Assembly: GCA_905250885.1 (NCBI GenBank)
Contig: CAJNOQ010000115.1
Span: 1 to 64,000 of the forward strand
Direction: 5' to 3'
Origin: Didymodactylos carnosus
Lineage: Eukaryota > Rotifera > Eurotatoria > Philodinida > Philodinidae
DNA length: 64,000 nt
The notes beneath the pieces are model-generated. The model worked only from the letters and a program-made list of their open reading frames with translations, was not told the origin of the DNA and did no database searches. A program made the position numbers and the translations under genes. Positions 63,256-64,000 of this stretch are shown here, piece after piece. Each line of letters opens with the position of its first letter. Position 1 is the first letter of the stretch.

Positions 63256-64000
63256 ATGGAATCAAGTTCTTTTCTTAAAATTTATTTTCCAAATGGAAGC
63301 TTTCATGGCTTACGTTACACGTCAACGACGACCGTTCGAGTATGTCTTGTTATACTTCCATAATCGATTTCATCATGTGTTCACCTTCTAGGAGCTTATC
63401 CAGATTGTACTGAAAGGACCTCGTCTTTCACAATATGATGTATTTTATCGTTTATCATTTGCATTACGTATTTCATTCGTCGAAAAAACTGTTATTAATA
63501 AAGCAGCGTCTCCCATAGTAAAGCTTACAACATCAACGTCGCCATCCGTGAAAACGATCGACGAAAAATGGCTTCATCCGGATATGACCATGGACAAAAT
63601 TCAAAAAACATATGGATCAGTCAGTGAATTAAAGTATGTTTTTCTGTCCATCATTCTACAAAGTTATCTCATGTTTTTCTTTAGATTTGAATTGCGTTTG
63701 AGATATTTTCCGCAACCCATAGAAGCAATAATCCATGATAAAGCAACATTTGCGTATTTTTATGAACAAGTAAACGTTCTTTTTGCTCATAAGTTAGATT
63801 GTTTTTTCTGTTATTTTTTTTCTATTTAGTTACGCATTGATTATCTACGAACAAAGTCGGATCATGGCACAACAAACGACGCCATCGAACTTGGTTGTCT
63901 CGAAATAAGAAAATTATTCAAAGATTTAAATCCTACCGCATTAGATAAGAAAATAAATATTGATTATTTAGAAAAAGAAATTGGATTAAGAAAATTTTTT
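63256..64000 (+). CDS. Focal adhesion kinase family protein, N-terminal FERM part (runs off window)
   Basis: Four exons are visible: 63256-63339, 63392-63633, 63685-63769 and 63830 to the window end, in continuous frame. The ATG at 63256 was chosen because it is the only one whose frame joins exon 2 (GAG CTT ATC); the nearer ATG at 63293 is out of frame. Seen: a ubiquitin-like FERM F1 lobe (SSFLKIYFPNGSFHGLRYTS, then VRELIQIVLKG), the FAK-type WLHPDMTMDKIQKTYGS linker, FELRLRYFPQ, FAYFYEQ, then LGCLEIRKLF and KEIGLRKFF of the F2 lobe. These align with vertebrate FAK/PTK2 and PYK2 (HWLHPDMGV, YELRIRYLPK, LGCLEIRR, EKDVGLKRFF). The kinase and FAT domains would lie beyond the right edge. FAK relays integrin signals at focal adhesions. 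Confidence 0.9.

Noticed and set aside
63293-63339. Nearer ATG as the start of the FAK-type gene
   Set aside because: Its frame hits a stop after joining exon 2, whereas the ATG at 63256 joins in frame and yields a FERM F1 lobe.

Overview
The window is from an AT-rich metazoan nuclear genome. Most introns are 45 to 70 bases and sit in otherwise ordinary animal genes, and several start codons have a splice acceptor only 0 to 10 bases upstream, which is the signature of spliced-leader trans-splicing. Short introns, trans-splicing and many small inverted-repeat elements fit a rotifer, probably a bdelloid; this is inference and no species marker was seen.

Eight conserved genes were rebuilt from their exons. 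From left to right: PSMD11/Rpn6 (-), an M6/proteolipid-family tetraspan protein (+), a complete 18-exon VPS13D (+, about 4,394 codons), a KLF-type zinc-finger factor (+), TMEM164 (-), MRPL30 (-), PLRG1/Prp46 (-), and the first four exons of a FAK/PTK2-type kinase that runs off the right edge (+). There is also a small secreted cysteine-rich protein (+, 56637-57391) too fragmented to appear as a long open frame, the last two exons of an unrecognised basic Ser/Thr-rich protein (28760-29401), and an unrecognised 150-residue open frame with a nearby inverted partial copy (27032-28310).

By region: 1-25 kb is gene-dense (proteasome lid subunit, membrane tetraspan, lipid-transfer giant). 25-40.5 kb is sparse and repeat-bearing, ending in an 11-kb gene-poor stretch upstream of the KLF gene. 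40.5-50.2 kb is dense again, with KLF and TMEM164 convergent and PLRG1-MRPL30 head-to-tail only 170 bases apart, a possible operon. 50.2-63.2 kb is a repeat field of foldback and terminal-inverted-repeat elements, one nested inside another, with only the cysteine-rich gene and two broken gene remnants. No tRNA, rRNA, CRISPR or intact autonomous transposon was found. The genes share no single pathway; they are housekeeping genes (protein turnover, splicing, mitochondrial translation, lipid transfer) plus signalling and regulatory genes.
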